DNA from: an uncultured Glaciecola sp.
GTDB taxonomy: Bacteria > Pseudomonadota > Gammaproteobacteria > Enterobacterales > Alteromonadaceae
DNA length: 64,000 nt
Direction: 5' to 3'
Assembly (NCBI GenBank): GCA_947496235.1
Contig: CANMCE010000008.1
Location: forward strand, 165,607-229,606
Part shown: piece by piece, positions 17,563 through 27,063 of the stretch
Layout: each line of letters opens with the position of its first letter
Numbering within the stretch: the stretch's first letter is position 1
Notes under the pieces: model-generated
The model's input: only the letters and a program-made list of their open reading frames with translations
The model's database searches: none
What the model was told of the DNA's origin: nothing
Position numbers and translations under genes: made by a program

Positions 17563-18640
17563 CTGCTAAATCCTGTTTTATAATTGGTAAATAAAGCGTA
17601 AATTCGGTATATCCTGGAAAGCTATCAACATCTATTTTGCCAAAGTGATGATTTATTAGGGTTTGTGCAATCGATAACCCAAGTCCACTGCCATTGGCTT
17701 TACTTGATACCATTGGATAAAAAAGTGTGTCTCGGACTTCTTTGGGAATTCCTGGACCATTGTCAACAATGCTCACCAGTGCTGAAAGGCTGTGGGGCTT
17801 TCCATTAATCACACAGCGGCGCTCTATTCTGGTGCGTAACCCTATGATGGGTCTTTCAATTTTTGCTTCACTCAGTGCTTGGCAAGCATTACGTACGATG
17901 TTTAATATGGCTTGTTCAAGCATATCTGGATCGGCGTATACTTCTGGTATAGAGGGGTCATAGTCGCGCTCGATATCAATATCAATAGATTGATCAGCGG
18001 TAATGACGCGTTTTACTTTTTCTATTACCTCATGCAGATTACACAGGCGTTTATGCGGCAGTGTATTTGGCCCTAACAAACGATCTACCAAAGCCCTGAG
18101 CCTGTCAGCTTGGTCCATAATCATTTGGGTAAATTCTAACTGATCTTCATTTGGCAGTTGTCGGCTTAGCAGCTGTGCTGCACCTCGAATGCCTCCGAGA
18201 GGGTTTTTAATTTCATGGGCTAAACCACGAATTAAATCTCTAGCAGCCATTTGTTGGGCATACTGTTGGGTTTCTTGACTTATTTTTCGTTGTTTATCCA
18301 CGTGCATGATTTCAAACAGAATCATTTTTTCGCCGTCGATTAATGCCAAGTTAGCCTGCATATCTACCAGCAAGCATCTGCCATCTTTAAAACAGAGTTG
18401 TAATTCAGATTGAGAGAATTCTTCACCCGCTTCAAATACGTTTTCAAAACGGTCTTCGTCAAAACTATCAGGCGCAAAAAAGCTTAAGAAGGGCTTTTGG
18501 CAAATTTGCGATTTGCCAGTCTCAAAAATACTCAGCGCAGCGTCATTCACAAATACCACATGATATTCGCGGTTGACCATTACAAGTGCAGTTTTCATGC
18601 ACTGTAACATGCTATCAATCTGGTTAAGCTCTAAAATCAA
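17555..18640 (-). CDS. glnL: Nitrogen sensor kinase NtrB (GlnL)
   Basis: Cytoplasmic kinase/phosphatase that controls NtrC under PII (GlnB) input. PAS domain about 10-115; H-box GLAHEIKNPLGGIRGAAQLL with the phospho-His; HATPase motifs NIVRNACQAL, VDNGPGIP and GSGLGLSIA. I start it at TTG 18640: GAGG lies 7 bp upstream and the protein then aligns with the usual N-terminus (361 residues; the enterobacterial protein has 349). A longer frame to ATG 18685 adds 15 residues without a ribosome site. Unlike in enteric bacteria, a DUF4124 gene and a terminator separate glnLG from glnA. Confidence 0.95.
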   Translation of the reverse strand: MILELNQIDSMLQCMKTALVMVNREYHVVFVNDAALSIFETGKSQICQKPFLSFFAPDSFDEDRFENVFEAGEEFSQSELQLCFKDGRCLLVDMQANLALIDGEKMILFEIMHVDKQRKISQETQQYAQQMAARDLIRGLAHEIKNPLGGIRGAAQLLSRQLPNEDQLEFTQMIMDQADRLRALVDRLLGPNTLPHKRLCNLHEVIEKVKRVITADQSIDIDIERDYDPSIPEVYADPDMLEQAILNIVRNACQALSEAKIERPIIGLRTRIERRCVINGKPHSLSALVSIVDNGPGIPKEVRDTLFYPMVSSKANGSGLGLSIAQTLINHHFGKIDVDSFPGYTEFTLYLPIIKQDLADE

Positions 18641-18777
18641 TGTAAATCCTCGACTAAAGACTAAATATGCACAATATAAGTGCATTGCTTCATCTTAGTG
18701 AATGTACATAACCTTCACAAGGGATTAATTGAATAATGGAATCCCTGTATTCCCTTAGATATTAAGCTGTCCGCTAA

Positions 18778-19287
18778 TTAATTGCGCGGGATTAATACTG
18801 AGGCTCTATGTAAAAATAATGTTCGTTGCTCGGACGATGCAATTATCTTGCCTGAGTTGTCAGTGAAATCCACTTTATATGAGTATTCTCCTCGGTCCAT
18901 GTTTTCTAATTGAAAAACACCGCTTGGAGATTGGAAGGATTGGCCGTTTATAGTGAGGTTGTACATGCCTCCGATAGAAGGTTTTAGTTGAGCTTGAATG
19001 GAAAAATTGCCGGAATTATCACGCAATGTTGCTTCTTGTTTTGGAGACACGATGGTGAGGTTGAATTGTTTTTTCTTAACCGCTACATCTGGTTCGATTT
19101 TAGGTACCGGTGAAGAAGGTATTACAGTAGTGCTATCTCCTAGTATCACTTCAATTGCACCAGGGGAGGGCTTATCAGAAAAGGTAACAGTGCCATCTGC
19201 ATGAACAGTTTTATATACAATGGTTTGACCATTCACTATGAAAGGGCAAATGAAACAAAACAAACCGACTAAAAATAAAGACTTCAT
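18778..19287 (-). CDS. DUF4124 periplasmic protein
   Basis: A 169-residue exported protein. Signal peptide MKSLFLVGLFCFICPFIVNG, then the DUF4124 core IVYKTVHADGTVTFSDKPS. A beta-rich C-terminal half resembles an Ig-like/Big fold (TIVSPKQEATLRDNSGNFS). DUF4124 genes often lie near glnA in gammaproteobacteria; their function is unknown. Start at ATG 19287 with AAGGA upstream. It lies downstream of the glnA terminator and upstream of glnL, so read-through could couple it to glnLG. Confidence 0.8.
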   Translation of the reverse strand: MKSLFLVGLFCFICPFIVNGQTIVYKTVHADGTVTFSDKPSPGAIEVILGDSTTVIPSSPVPKIEPDVAVKKKQFNLTIVSPKQEATLRDNSGNFSIQAQLKPSIGGMYNLTINGQSFQSPSGVFQLENMDRGEYSYKVDFTDNSGKIIASSEQRTLFLHRASVLIPRN

Positions 19288-19333
19288 AACAGGTCCTTAA
19301 AAGCACTATTCTTCATATTCTATCATACGCAAT

Positions 19334-19359
19334 AAAAAAGCCTGCATAAAGCAGGCTTT
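19334..19359 (-). terminator. Rho-independent terminator of glnA
   Basis: On the minus strand AAAGCCTGC pairs with GCAGGCTTT around a 5-base loop, followed by a T6 run at 19334-19339. It lies about 30 bp after the glnA stop and separates glnA from DUF4124-glnLG. Confidence 0.85.
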
Positions 19360-19387
19360 GGTATGGTTTAAGCGGTGTAGTTATGAT

Positions 19388-20797
19388 TTATACGCTGTAA
19401 TACATGTCAAACTCTACTGGATGAGTTGTCATGTTCACTTTTTCTACTTCTTCAGCTTTAAGTGCGATGTATGCATCAATCATGTCGTCAGACATTACAC
19501 CACCAGCAGTTAAGAATTCACGGTCTTCATCTAGTGCAGCAAGGGCCATTTCTAGCGAGCTAGCAACTGTTGGAATAGAGGCAGCTTCTTCAGCAGGTAG
19601 ATCATATAAATCTTTATCCATTGAATCGCCAGGGTGAATCTTGTTTTTGATTCCGTCGATACCAGCCATCAACATAGCAGTGAACGCTAAGTATGGGTTA
19701 GCCGTTGGATCAGGGAAACGAACTTCGATACGACGTGCTTTATCGCTTGTTACATATGGAATACGGATAGATGCACTACGGTTACGAGCAGAGTAAGCTA
19801 ACATAACTGGCGCTTCAAATCCTGGTACCAAACGCTTGTAAGAGTTAGTAGAAGCGTTAGCAAAAGCGTTGATAGCACGTGCGTGCTTGATGATACCGCC
19901 AATGTAATATAATGCTTCTTCAGAAAGACCTGCATATTTATCACCAGCAAAGATGTTTTTACCATCTTTAGAGATAGATTGGTGACAGTGCATACCAGAA
20001 CCGTTATCACCTACAAGTGGTTTAGGCATGAAAGTAGCGGTTTTTCCGTATGAATGGGCAACGTTATGAATAACGTACTTGTAGATTTGGATTTCGTCAG
20101 CTTTGCTTACTAATGTATTGAACTGACAAGCAATTTCGTTTTGACCAGCAGTTGCAACTTCGTGGTGGTGAGCTTCAACAACCAAGCCCATTTCTTCCAT
20201 AACTAAACACATGGCAGCACGAATGTCGTGAGCCGAATCTACAGGAGGAACTGGGAAGTAACCGCCTTTCACACCTGGACGGTGACCCGTGTTGCCACCT
20301 TCGTAGTCTGCACCAGAGTTCCATTTAGCTTCTTCAGCATCAATAGAATAGAAAGAACCTGCCATATCAGTGTGGAACTTAACGTCTTCGAACAAGAAGA
20401 ATTCTGGCTCTGGACCGAAGAAACAAGTGTCGCCGATACCAGTTGATTTAAGATACTCTTCAGCACGCTTAGCAACAGAACGTGGATCACGGTCATAACC
20501 AAGCATTGTTGTTGGTTCAACGACGTCGCAACGAATATTAATTTGTGTTTCTTCAGCAAAAGGGTCTAAAACAGCAGAGCTTGCGTCTGGCATTAGAATC
20601 ATGTCTGATTCGTTAATACCTTTCCAACCTGCAATTGAAGAACCATCGAACATTTTACCTTCTTCAAAAAACTCTTCATCGACAAGGCGAGCAGGAATTG
20701 AAACGTGTTGCTCTTTACCTTTAGTATCAGTGAAACGTAAATCTACAAACTTAGCTTCGCTTTCTGTTATAAGCGCTATAGCTGACTCAATTGACAT
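19388..20797 (-). CDS. glnA: Glutamine synthetase type I
   Basis: Makes glutamine from glutamate, ammonia and ATP; dodecameric cytoplasmic enzyme. The 469 residues equal the enteric length. Visible marks: beta-grasp N-terminal domain with [17 protein letters not shown], metal/ATP region [12 protein letters not shown], catalytic [15 protein letters not shown]-binding NRSASIRIP, and the adenylylation loop KDLYDLP with its Tyr, so it is GSI-beta regulated by GlnE. The start is ATG 20797, preceded by GGAGG; GTG 20809 would overlap that site. Divergent from typA; a sigma-54 promoter and NtrC sites lie upstream. Confidence 0.97.
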   Translation of the reverse strand: MSIESAIALITESEAKFVDLRFTDTKGKEQHVSIPARLVDEEFFEEGKMFDGSSIAGWKGINESDMILMPDASSAVLDPFAEETQINIRCDVVEPTTMLGYDRDPRSVAKRAEEYLKSTGIGDTCFFGPEPEFFLFEDVKFHTDMAGSFYSIDAEEAKWNSGADYEGGNTGHRPGVKGGYFPVPPVDSAHDIRAAMCLVMEEMGLVVEAHHHEVATAGQNEIACQFNTLVSKADEIQIYKYVIHNVAHSYGKTATFMPKPLVGDNGSGMHCHQSISKDGKNIFAGDKYAGLSEEALYYIGGIIKHARAINAFANASTNSYKRLVPGFEAPVMLAYSARNRSASIRIPYVTSDKARRIEVRFPDPTANPYLAFTAMLMAGIDGIKNKIHPGDSMDKDLYDLPAEEAASIPTVASSLEMALAALDEDREFLTAGGVMSDDMIDAYIALKAEEVEKVNMTTHPVEFDMYYSV

Positions 20798-20998
20798 ATT
20801 GTCCTCCACTTATTTAAGTCCGTTGTGTGAGTAGTAAAAGCTTGTTCAAGCAAATTCGCATAAACAAAATCAAAAAAATAATGGATCTTTTATAAAATCA
20901 GCAAGCGATTCTGACACTCGATGATAGTCATCAAGATTAAAACCTAATGCAGATGAATAAAAGAAAAATCTAGTTATTTATTCTTGAGGTTTCATCAA

Positions 20999-21013
20999 GC
21001 GATAATCATGCCA
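20999..21013 (-). promoter_or_regulatory. Sigma-54 promoter of glnA
   Basis: On the minus strand TGGCATGATTATCGC keeps the GG-N10-GC spacing of the -24/-12 elements (consensus TGGCAC-N5-TTGC). It predicts a start near 20987, giving a leader of about 190 bases. Support comes from two NtrC-like sites at the same distances as in the enteric glnAp2 promoter. Confidence 0.65.
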
Positions 21014-21083
21014 TGAGATGTAAATATAAATTAGCAATAAAAACAGTGACATATAAACGATGCGAAATAATAATACTGAAAAT

Positions 21084-21100
21084 TGCACTGTTATGATGCA
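21084..21100 (-). promoter_or_regulatory. NtrC-binding site 1 (promoter-proximal) for glnA
   Basis: TGCACTGTTATGATGCA is a near-palindrome matching the NtrC consensus TGCACC-N4-TGGTGCA except for one symmetric change pair. Its centre is about 105 bp upstream of the predicted glnA start. Confidence 0.7.
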
Positions 21101-21116
21101 TTTATTTGTGAGGGTT

Positions 21117-21133
21117 TGCACTATATTGGTTTG
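21117..21133 (-). promoter_or_regulatory. NtrC-binding site 2 (promoter-distal) for glnA
   Basis: TGCACTATATTGGTTTG keeps one full half-site (TGCAC) and TGGT of the other. It is centred 33 bp from site 1, i.e. three helical turns, at about -138. Confidence 0.55.
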
Positions 21134-21284
21134 AAGGTCATGTGCTAATACCCTCAAATTAAAATCCGTTAGTTACTATCTTGTGAATGACAAAGCCTTA
21201 GACTGTTAAATTAGTTAAAAAATCGACAATTCCAATAGCACAATGGCGAATAAATCTGTAGAATCCGCCGCCAGTTATTTGTTG

Positions 21285-21319
21285 CCCGCGAATCAACCGA
21301 TTGGCGGGTTTATTTTTTT
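21285..21319 (+). terminator. Terminator-like hairpin in the typA leader
   Basis: CCCGC (21285-21289) pairs with GCGGG (21304-21308). An inner AATC/GATT stem and an AACC loop extend it, and TTTATTTTTTT follows. It ends 10 bases before the typA ATG and no other plus-strand gene lies upstream, so it would stop transcripts before typA unless it is bypassed. A possible -10 (TAGAAT, 21259-21264) lies just before it. Confidence 0.6.
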
Positions 21320-21329
21320 GAGAGAATGT

Positions 21330-23162
21330 ATGTCTGTTAGTATCGATAAAATTCGCAATATTGCCATTATTGCGCACGTTGACCACGGGAAAACTACCTT
21401 GGTTGATAAACTCCTGCAACAATCAGGAACGTTAAAATCACGTGGTGAAAACCAAGAGCGTGTAATGGATTCTAACGATATCGAAAAAGAACGTGGAATT
21501 ACTATCCTAGCCAAGAACACGGCGATTAATTACGGTGACTACCGAATTAACATCGTAGACACTCCTGGGCACGCCGACTTTGGTGGAGAAGTTGAACGTG
21601 TAATGTCAATGGCTGACTCAGTACTACTATTAGTAGATGCTCAAGAAGGTCCAATGCCACAAACACGTTTTGTAACCCAAAAAGCATTTGCTCAAGGTTT
21701 AAAACCTATCGTAGTTGTGAATAAAATTGATAAGCCAGGTGCTCGCCCTGATTGGGTAATCGACCAAGTGTTTGACTTGTTTGATAACTTGGGTGCTACC
21801 GACGACCAATTGGATTTTCAAATCGTTTATGCTTCTGCACTCAATGGTTGGGCTGCACATGAATCTGATGAAACTGGTACGGATATGACACCATTGTTCG
21901 AAACTATCATCGAACAAGTAGCGGCACCGGACGCGGACGCTCAAGGCGCGTTCCAAATGCAAATTTCTCAACTTGATTACAACAGTTATGTTGGTGTTAT
22001 CGGTGTTGGTCGAATTAAGCGTGGTTCAGTGAAAGTAAACCAGCAAGTGACTGTAGTTAATGCTGCTGGTGAAAAGCGAAACGGTAAAATTGGTAAGGTA
22101 CTAGGTTATTTAGGTCTTGAAAGACATGATGTTGATCAAGCATCTGCAGGTGACATAGTCGCTATCACTGGATTGGGTGAACTGAAAATTTCTGACACTG
22201 TTTGTGATCCAAACAAGGTTGAAGCTCTTCCTGCATTAACTGTTGATGAGCCAACAGTAACAATGACTTTCCAGGTAAACACTTCGCCGTTTTCTGGTAA
22301 AGAAGGTAAATTTGTTACATCAAGAAATATCCTAGAAAGACTACAAAATGAACTAGTGCATAACGTAGCATTGCGTGTTGAAGAACTAGACGATCCAGAT
22401 AAGTTTAAAGTGTCAGGTCGTGGTGAATTACACCTAGGAATCTTAATTGAGAACATGCGTCGTGAAGGTTACGAATTAGCGGTATCACGTCCAGAAGTTA
22501 TCTTAAAACATGAAGATGGTCAGTTATTAGAACCTTACGAAACTCTTACCATTGACTGTGAAGATCAGCACCAAGGTTCTATCATGGAACAATTAGGTTA
22601 TAGAAAAGCTGAACTAACCAATATGACGCCGGATGGAAAAGGCCGAATTCGTATGGACTTCATCGTGCCTAGTCGTGGCTTAATTGGCTTCCAAACTGAA
22701 TTTATGACACTAACCTCAGGTTCAGGTTTGTTATATCATACATTCGATCATTATGGTCCGCATAAAGGTGGCAACATAGGTCAACGTAAGAATGGTGTTC
22801 TGATTGCCAATGCAGCAGGCAAAGCACTAACAAACGCTTTGTTTAACTTACAAGAGCGTGGTCGTTTATTTATCGGTCATGGTGTAGAAGTTTACGAAGG
22901 TATGGTTATTGGTATCCATAGCCGTGATAACGACCTAACAGTAAACGCCCTTAAAGGTAAGCAACTTACTAACGTTCGTGCATCTGGTACTGACGAAGCG
23001 CAAACTTTGGTTCCGCCAGTGAAAATGACGTTGGAACAAGCGTTAGAGTTTATTGATGACGACGAATTAGTAGAAGTAACACCAGAAAGCATTCGTATTC
23101 GTAAGAAATTGCTTACTGAGAACGAGCGTAAACGAGCATCTCGTCCTAAAAAAGAAGGTTAA
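21330..23162 (+). CDS. typA: Ribosome-associated GTPase TypA/BipA
   Basis: Translational GTPase that binds ribosomes and supports 50S assembly and growth in the cold. Start chosen at ATG 21330 ([20 protein letters not shown]) to match the family; the longer frame from 21243 runs through the leader hairpin. G1 [10 protein letters not shown]2 RGITI, G3 [11 protein letters not shown]4 NKID, then EF-G-like domains II, III and V and the BipA-specific C-terminal domain. 610 residues (enteric 607). Divergent from glnA, a conserved pairing. A terminator follows at 23195. Confidence 0.97.
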   Translation: MSVSIDKIRNIAIIAHVDHGKTTLVDKLLQQSGTLKSRGENQERVMDSNDIEKERGITILAKNTAINYGDYRINIVDTPGHADFGGEVERVMSMADSVLLLVDAQEGPMPQTRFVTQKAFAQGLKPIVVVNKIDKPGARPDWVIDQVFDLFDNLGATDDQLDFQIVYASALNGWAAHESDETGTDMTPLFETIIEQVAAPDADAQGAFQMQISQLDYNSYVGVIGVGRIKRGSVKVNQQVTVVNAAGEKRNGKIGKVLGYLGLERHDVDQASAGDIVAITGLGELKISDTVCDPNKVEALPALTVDEPTVTMTFQVNTSPFSGKEGKFVTSRNILERLQNELVHNVALRVEELDDPDKFKVSGRGELHLGILIENMRREGYELAVSRPEVILKHEDGQLLEPYETLTIDCEDQHQGSIMEQLGYRKAELTNMTPDGKGRIRMDFIVPSRGLIGFQTEFMTLTSGSGLLYHTFDHYGPHKGGNIGQRKNGVLIANAAGKALTNALFNLQERGRLFIGHGVEVYEGMVIGIHSRDNDLTVNALKGKQLTNVRASGTDEAQTLVPPVKMTLEQALEFIDDDELVEVTPESIRIRKKLLTENERKRASRPKKEG

Positions 23163-23194
23163 GCTTAGTTAATAAGCAAGCATTTCAAAGTTTG

Positions 23195-23234
23195 AAAAAG
23201 CCCGAAGAAGTTAAGTCTGACTCGGGCTTTTTTT
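23195..23234 (+). terminator. Rho-independent terminator of typA
   Basis: AAAAAGCCCGA (23195-23205) pairs with TCGGGCTTTTT (23222-23232), with further T residues following. It lies about 30 bp past the stop. Confidence 0.85.
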
Positions 23235-23348
23235 ATGGTATTTAATGCAGATCAATTCCATTCGAGTTTGCATCAAACTATAGCTATCCAGCATCAATGC
23301 GGTCTGTTAAAATTGTGCAAAATCTAGTTAACCAAAAGAGATGTAAAC

Positions 23349-24476
23349 TTGTACGACTTTGATAAGCTAACCGACCGTTCATCCACCTATTCTTTTAAAT
23401 GGAACCGCTATAAGGGACGGAACATTATTCCTGCTTGGGTTGCTGATACTGAGTTTAAGTGCGCGCCACCAATAGTGGACGCAATGGTAGAAAGAAGTCG
23501 TCATGGTCTTTTTGGTTACACGTTACCGAATGAATATTTACCTGCTAAACAAGCTATCCAGCGTTGGTGTAGAAAACAGTATGATTGGGATGTTGCTCTT
23601 GATTGGATCGTTTGGACACCTGGTGTGGTACCTGGGTTTAATATGGCCATTCAAGCGGTGTCAGAACTTGATGACGGGATCATAGTACAATCTCCAAATT
23701 ATCCGCCGCTTTTGGCGGCTCCTGGCATTAATAATCGTACTAGGTACGAAGTGGGTAATGTGCTTGAAAACGGTCGATGGACCTTAGACTTTGAACAGCT
23801 AGAAACTCATGCTAAACGCGCTGATACCAAATTGTTCATATTATGCAATCCAATGAATCCTATGGGCGGCGTTTTGACTCAGGAAGATTTGGATAGAGTG
23901 GCAAAAATTTGTAAAGATAACGATCTGGTGTTGTGTAGTGATGAGATTCACTGCGATCTTATTCTTGATGATTTACCCCATATTCCAGCAGGCAAATTGT
24001 CGCTAGTCGAAGATTCATCTATTACCCTTATGGCCGCAAGTAAAACCTTTAACGTTGCAGGGTTAGGGACATCCTTTGCAATAATTCCGGATGCCAAATT
24101 AAGAGCAAAATTCGCTAGCGCAGGTGCTGGACTCATTCCTTGGGTAAATGTCATGGGACTGGTAGCAACTGAAGTTGCTTTTACGCAATGTGATGATTGG
24201 CACCAAGCAGAATTGGCTTATCTTCGCTCAAATAGAGATTATTTGGTGAACGCCATAAATCAAATTCACGGTCTATCTTGTGTGTCACCGGAAGCAACTT
24301 ACCTCTTGTGGATTGATGCAAGTGAACTGGGTGTTGAAGACACTCAAAAGTGGTGTGAAGACAAAGGTGTTGGGCCATCTCCAGGTAGGGATTTTGGCAA
24401 TAAAAATTGTTTTAGAATTAATTATGGATGCCCTAAAAGCATGCTTGAAGAGATTGTAAAACGATTAGGCGGCTAA
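23349..24476 (+). CDS. PatB/MalY-type PLP-dependent C-S lyase
   Basis: Fold-type I PLP enzyme of the MalY/PatB group, usually cystathionine beta-lyase or another C-S beta-lyase. Marks: IPAWVADTEFKCAPPI at the N-terminus, the GYTLP tyrosine, CNPMNPMGGVL, DEIHCDLIL (PLP-contacting Asp) and the Schiff-base Lys in AASKTFNVAGL. 375 residues. It starts at TTG 23349, which fits the conserved xYDFDK start, with AGAG upstream. Exact substrate cannot be told from sequence; aminotransferase activity is also possible. Confidence 0.85.
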   Translation: MYDFDKLTDRSSTYSFKWNRYKGRNIIPAWVADTEFKCAPPIVDAMVERSRHGLFGYTLPNEYLPAKQAIQRWCRKQYDWDVALDWIVWTPGVVPGFNMAIQAVSELDDGIIVQSPNYPPLLAAPGINNRTRYEVGNVLENGRWTLDFEQLETHAKRADTKLFILCNPMNPMGGVLTQEDLDRVAKICKDNDLVLCSDEIHCDLILDDLPHIPAGKLSLVEDSSITLMAASKTFNVAGLGTSFAIIPDAKLRAKFASAGAGLIPWVNVMGLVATEVAFTQCDDWHQAELAYLRSNRDYLVNAINQIHGLSCVSPEATYLLWIDASELGVEDTQKWCEDKGVGPSPGRDFGNKNCFRINYGCPKSMLEEIVKRLGG

Positions 24477-24504
24477 ATTTTGTAGTAGTAGTGGTTGGAG
24501 TTTT

Positions 24505-25374
24505 ATGCGGTATCGACAAACGCTTGAAAGCGCGCTTAAGTTGGCAAAATCTATAGTGCCATTTGAATTATGGATGATTACCAGAGTCAATGAAAATCAT
24601 TGGTTCGTACTTGCATGCAGTGAAAATCCTTTTGGCATTCATGACAACCAGCTTATGGAATGGACAGATTCAATTTGTTCAAAAATGGTTGAGGAAAAAC
24701 CACTAGTTTTTGTGCCAGATATTGAGTTAACGCCAGAGCATAAAACAGCACCTTCGGTCAGTCGACATAAGATTAAATCATATGCGAGTGTGCCGTTAAA
24801 AAATGCCCAAGGGGATATGATTGGCACCTTATGTGGGTTCGATCATCGAGCGTTAAGCGACGGTCAGTATAAAGATCATCAAGATCTGCCTTTAGTCGCG
24901 AAAATGATTGAGTACATACTTGAAGAGCATGCCTATATTCAACAATTAGAATCCAATACATTTACTGATATTTCAGATGAATTGGTTTTTGTAGAAAATT
25001 CGACACAATTTGATAATTTTGAAAGTATTGCTCGACAAAAACACGAAATTTACGCCAAGATTTCATGTCCACTGGGCATTCTTATTCTTGAAAATAGAAG
25101 CAAGGGATTAGCAGAAGAGTTGGTTTCTGATAGAGTTGAAAAAGTGCTCTATGAAACCTTAAGGGAATCTGACTCTGTTTATCGTTTATCAGAAGATCGA
25201 TTGGGCATTTTATTGATTAACGTTGATAATAAATTTATCACTTAATTATTGCTTGAACTTCGTCAGAAATTAAATGATGGTCAATTAAAAGTGGTCATAG
25301 GCGCTCAAGTTTGTCGCCCGGATCAAAATATTTCTGATTCTATAAAAATGGCGCAAAAAAATCTTTGGGAGTAA
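24505..25374 (+). pseudogene. GAF/GGDEF-like regulator interrupted by an in-frame TAA
   Basis: The frame opens at ATG 24505 with a GAF-like sensor half (about residues 1-150; FVPDIELTPEHK, YASVPLKNAQGDMIGTLCGF). A degenerate GGDEF-like half follows (LGILILENR, LRESDSVYRLSEDRLGILL); no GGDEF motif is present. TAA at 25243-25245 stops the frame after 246 residues. The same frame then continues without a gap for 42 more sense codons, encoding LLLELRQKLNDG and KVVIGAQVCRPDQNI, the normal last strands and helix of a GGDEF fold, to TAA 25372-25374. A single-base change from a sense codon (for example CAA or GAA) would explain it. Recent pseudogene, tolerated truncation or sequencing error. Confidence 0.7.
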
Positions 25375-25377
25375 GTC

Positions 25378-26082
25378 ATGTGTGGGTTTATTGGTTATGA
25401 TGAGAGAACTATTACTGAAACCCCTGACTTATTTGATAAATTAAACTCATTGAGTGACTGTATCGCTCGTATCCCTTCTTATTCAGCCTATCCGGCTTTT
25501 GGTGGCGATCTTAGTAAACGTATTCCATTGATCATTGAAGACGATGGCATTAAGTTAGTGAATGCCATTTGGTGGTTTGATGCCTATCAAAATAATGATT
25601 TAGCGACAGCACTAGGTAATCGCACCAGTTTTAATGCTCGTAATTTACAAAGCCCATTTTGGCGAGCTGCGCTAAAACATCAAAGAGGAATAGTTTTAGC
25701 ATCTTCCATTGGTGAATCTAAATTAGTGGGTAAAACTAAACATCAATACTTAATGCAAAGTAAAAGTCCATTTTTGTTAGGTGCCTTATACAAAAAATTG
25801 CCGAACAATGATTATGCTTGTGCGGTCATAACGCGCGACGCACATCCTAAAATGGAAGCTTATCACGACAAAGCGTTTCCGTTGTTTTTACCAGTGCTAA
25901 GTCATTTTCTTGATAAATGGTTGTTAGCAAAAGGGGAAATTCCGTCTGAAGTTGAACAGTTGCTAGAATCTCCAAAGTTATTTCCAAATTTGCATGTGCA
26001 AAGGGTAAAAACCTATAAATCGGGTCAACCTATGGGCAAAATATCCGAAAATTTAATTTCAGATCATCCTGAATATTTGTAA
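25378..26082 (+). CDS. SRAP (HMCES/YedK-like) family protein
   Basis: Putative sensor of abasic sites in single-stranded DNA that forms a protein-DNA crosslink through Cys2. The chain begins MCGF. The family's Asn is in SFNARNLQ, the Glu in SSIGESK (aligned with GFYEW) and the His in AYHDKAFPLFL, so the residues needed for crosslinking are all present. Surrounding sequence is quite divergent, for example the GFYEW Trp is Ser. 234 residues. It starts 3 bp after the end of the interrupted regulator, so the two were probably co-transcribed. Confidence 0.8.
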   Translation: MCGFIGYDERTITETPDLFDKLNSLSDCIARIPSYSAYPAFGGDLSKRIPLIIEDDGIKLVNAIWWFDAYQNNDLATALGNRTSFNARNLQSPFWRAALKHQRGIVLASSIGESKLVGKTKHQYLMQSKSPFLLGALYKKLPNNDYACAVITRDAHPKMEAYHDKAFPLFLPVLSHFLDKWLLAKGEIPSEVEQLLESPKLFPNLHVQRVKTYKSGQPMGKISENLISDHPEYL

Positions 26083-26175
26083 ATCGTTAATTAACTAGAA
26101 AAATAAATGAATTTTAGGTGCAAATTTTGCTAAGCACTGTTATCTTGATCTCGACAGCGTCATAAAAATAACAGT

Positions 26176-26985
26176 GTGCTAAAAATTAAACTGCTGATCA
26201 TTACTTTTTTATTGGGGATTTCATCGACCTTTTTCGCCAAAAGCGAAGAGATAAAAATCGCCATCATAATCGATGACATTGGTGCTAAAGCATCCGATGC
26301 GCAGGCCTTTTCTCTGTCGAGAAAGGTAACTTTCGCGATTCTTCCCCATACTGAATTTTCAACGGATTTTTCTTACAGAGCAGCGCGACAAAATCGTGAA
26401 GTTATGCTTCATATGCCTATGGAATCTTTAAACGGTGAAAAATTAGGTGACAAGCCGTTGCTTTCAACTATGTATCCAAATCAAATTAAGCAGACATTGT
26501 CAGAAGCCTTAAATACTGTGCCACATGCAGTTGGAATCAATAATCACATGGGCAGTAAATTGACGCAAATGACATTACCGATGCGCAGTGTTATGGAACT
26601 GCTTGCTCAGACTAATCTTTATTTTATCGATAGTCGCACTACTCGTTATACAAAAGCAGGGCTGATAGCTGGACAATTTGGAGTACATAGTGCGACCCGT
26701 CATGTATTTTTAGATCATGTACAAACGCCAGAGTTTCTTGCACAACAAGTCAAACAATTAGTGAGAAAAGCTAAGCAAGAAGGAAAGGCCATAGGTATCG
26801 CCCATCCTTATCCAAGCACGCTAGCTTATTTGCCTAAAGAGTTAGAAAAACTCCCCTCAAATGTCACCTTGGTTACTGTAAGTGAGTTATTGCAAGAAAC
26901 TAATAAGTTTCGGATTAGTCCAGCATTAGCCAATCAATCAGAAGTTAAAGAGCTAATTAGCGCCTCGATTTCACCGCAAGAATAA
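26176..26985 (+). CDS. yibQ: Divergent polysaccharide deacetylase family protein (YibQ-like)
   Basis: Exported protein: signal peptide over about residues 1-21 (ends TFFAKSEE), then a NodB-like barrel of the YibQ type with IAIIIDDIGAK, FAILPHT, EVMLHMPME, GINNHMGSKLT, FIDSRTT and GIAHPYPST. The metal-binding Asp/His positions of deacetylases are kept, though activity in this family is unproven. In enteric bacteria yibQ lies beside envC; here no such neighbour exists. It starts at GTG 26176; I see no clear ribosome site, so the start is uncertain. Confidence 0.85.
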   Translation: MLKIKLLIITFLLGISSTFFAKSEEIKIAIIIDDIGAKASDAQAFSLSRKVTFAILPHTEFSTDFSYRAARQNREVMLHMPMESLNGEKLGDKPLLSTMYPNQIKQTLSEALNTVPHAVGINNHMGSKLTQMTLPMRSVMELLAQTNLYFIDSRTTRYTKAGLIAGQFGVHSATRHVFLDHVQTPEFLAQQVKQLVRKAKQEGKAIGIAHPYPSTLAYLPKELEKLPSNVTLVTVSELLQETNKFRISPALANQSEVKELISASISPQE

Positions 26986-27016
26986 ATTTTTGCACAGATG
27001 TTTGCTAGTTAAAGAG

Positions 27017-27040
27017 TTAATGTTATACTGTAACACTTTC
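27017..27040 (+). promoter_or_regulatory. Zur-like operator upstream of the MerC gene
   Basis: The core TGTTATACTGTAACA (27021-27035) is a 7-1-7 palindrome with one mismatch. It resembles the proteobacterial Zur box (TGTTATA-N-TATAACA) and lies about 30 bp before the start codon. Zinc control is inference from the motif. Confidence 0.5.
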
Positions 27041-27063
27041 TGATAAAGGCAATCGTTTAAACA

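Noticed and set aside
16150..20797. Calling glnA-glnL-glnG one simple operon as in enteric bacteria
   Set aside because: A clear terminator after glnA and an intervening DUF4124 gene argue against it; only read-through could join them.
21243..21329. Extended N-terminus of TypA starting at ATG 21243
   Set aside because: The extra 29 residues are absent from the family, run through the leader hairpin, and a GAGAG ribosome-like site precedes ATG 21330.
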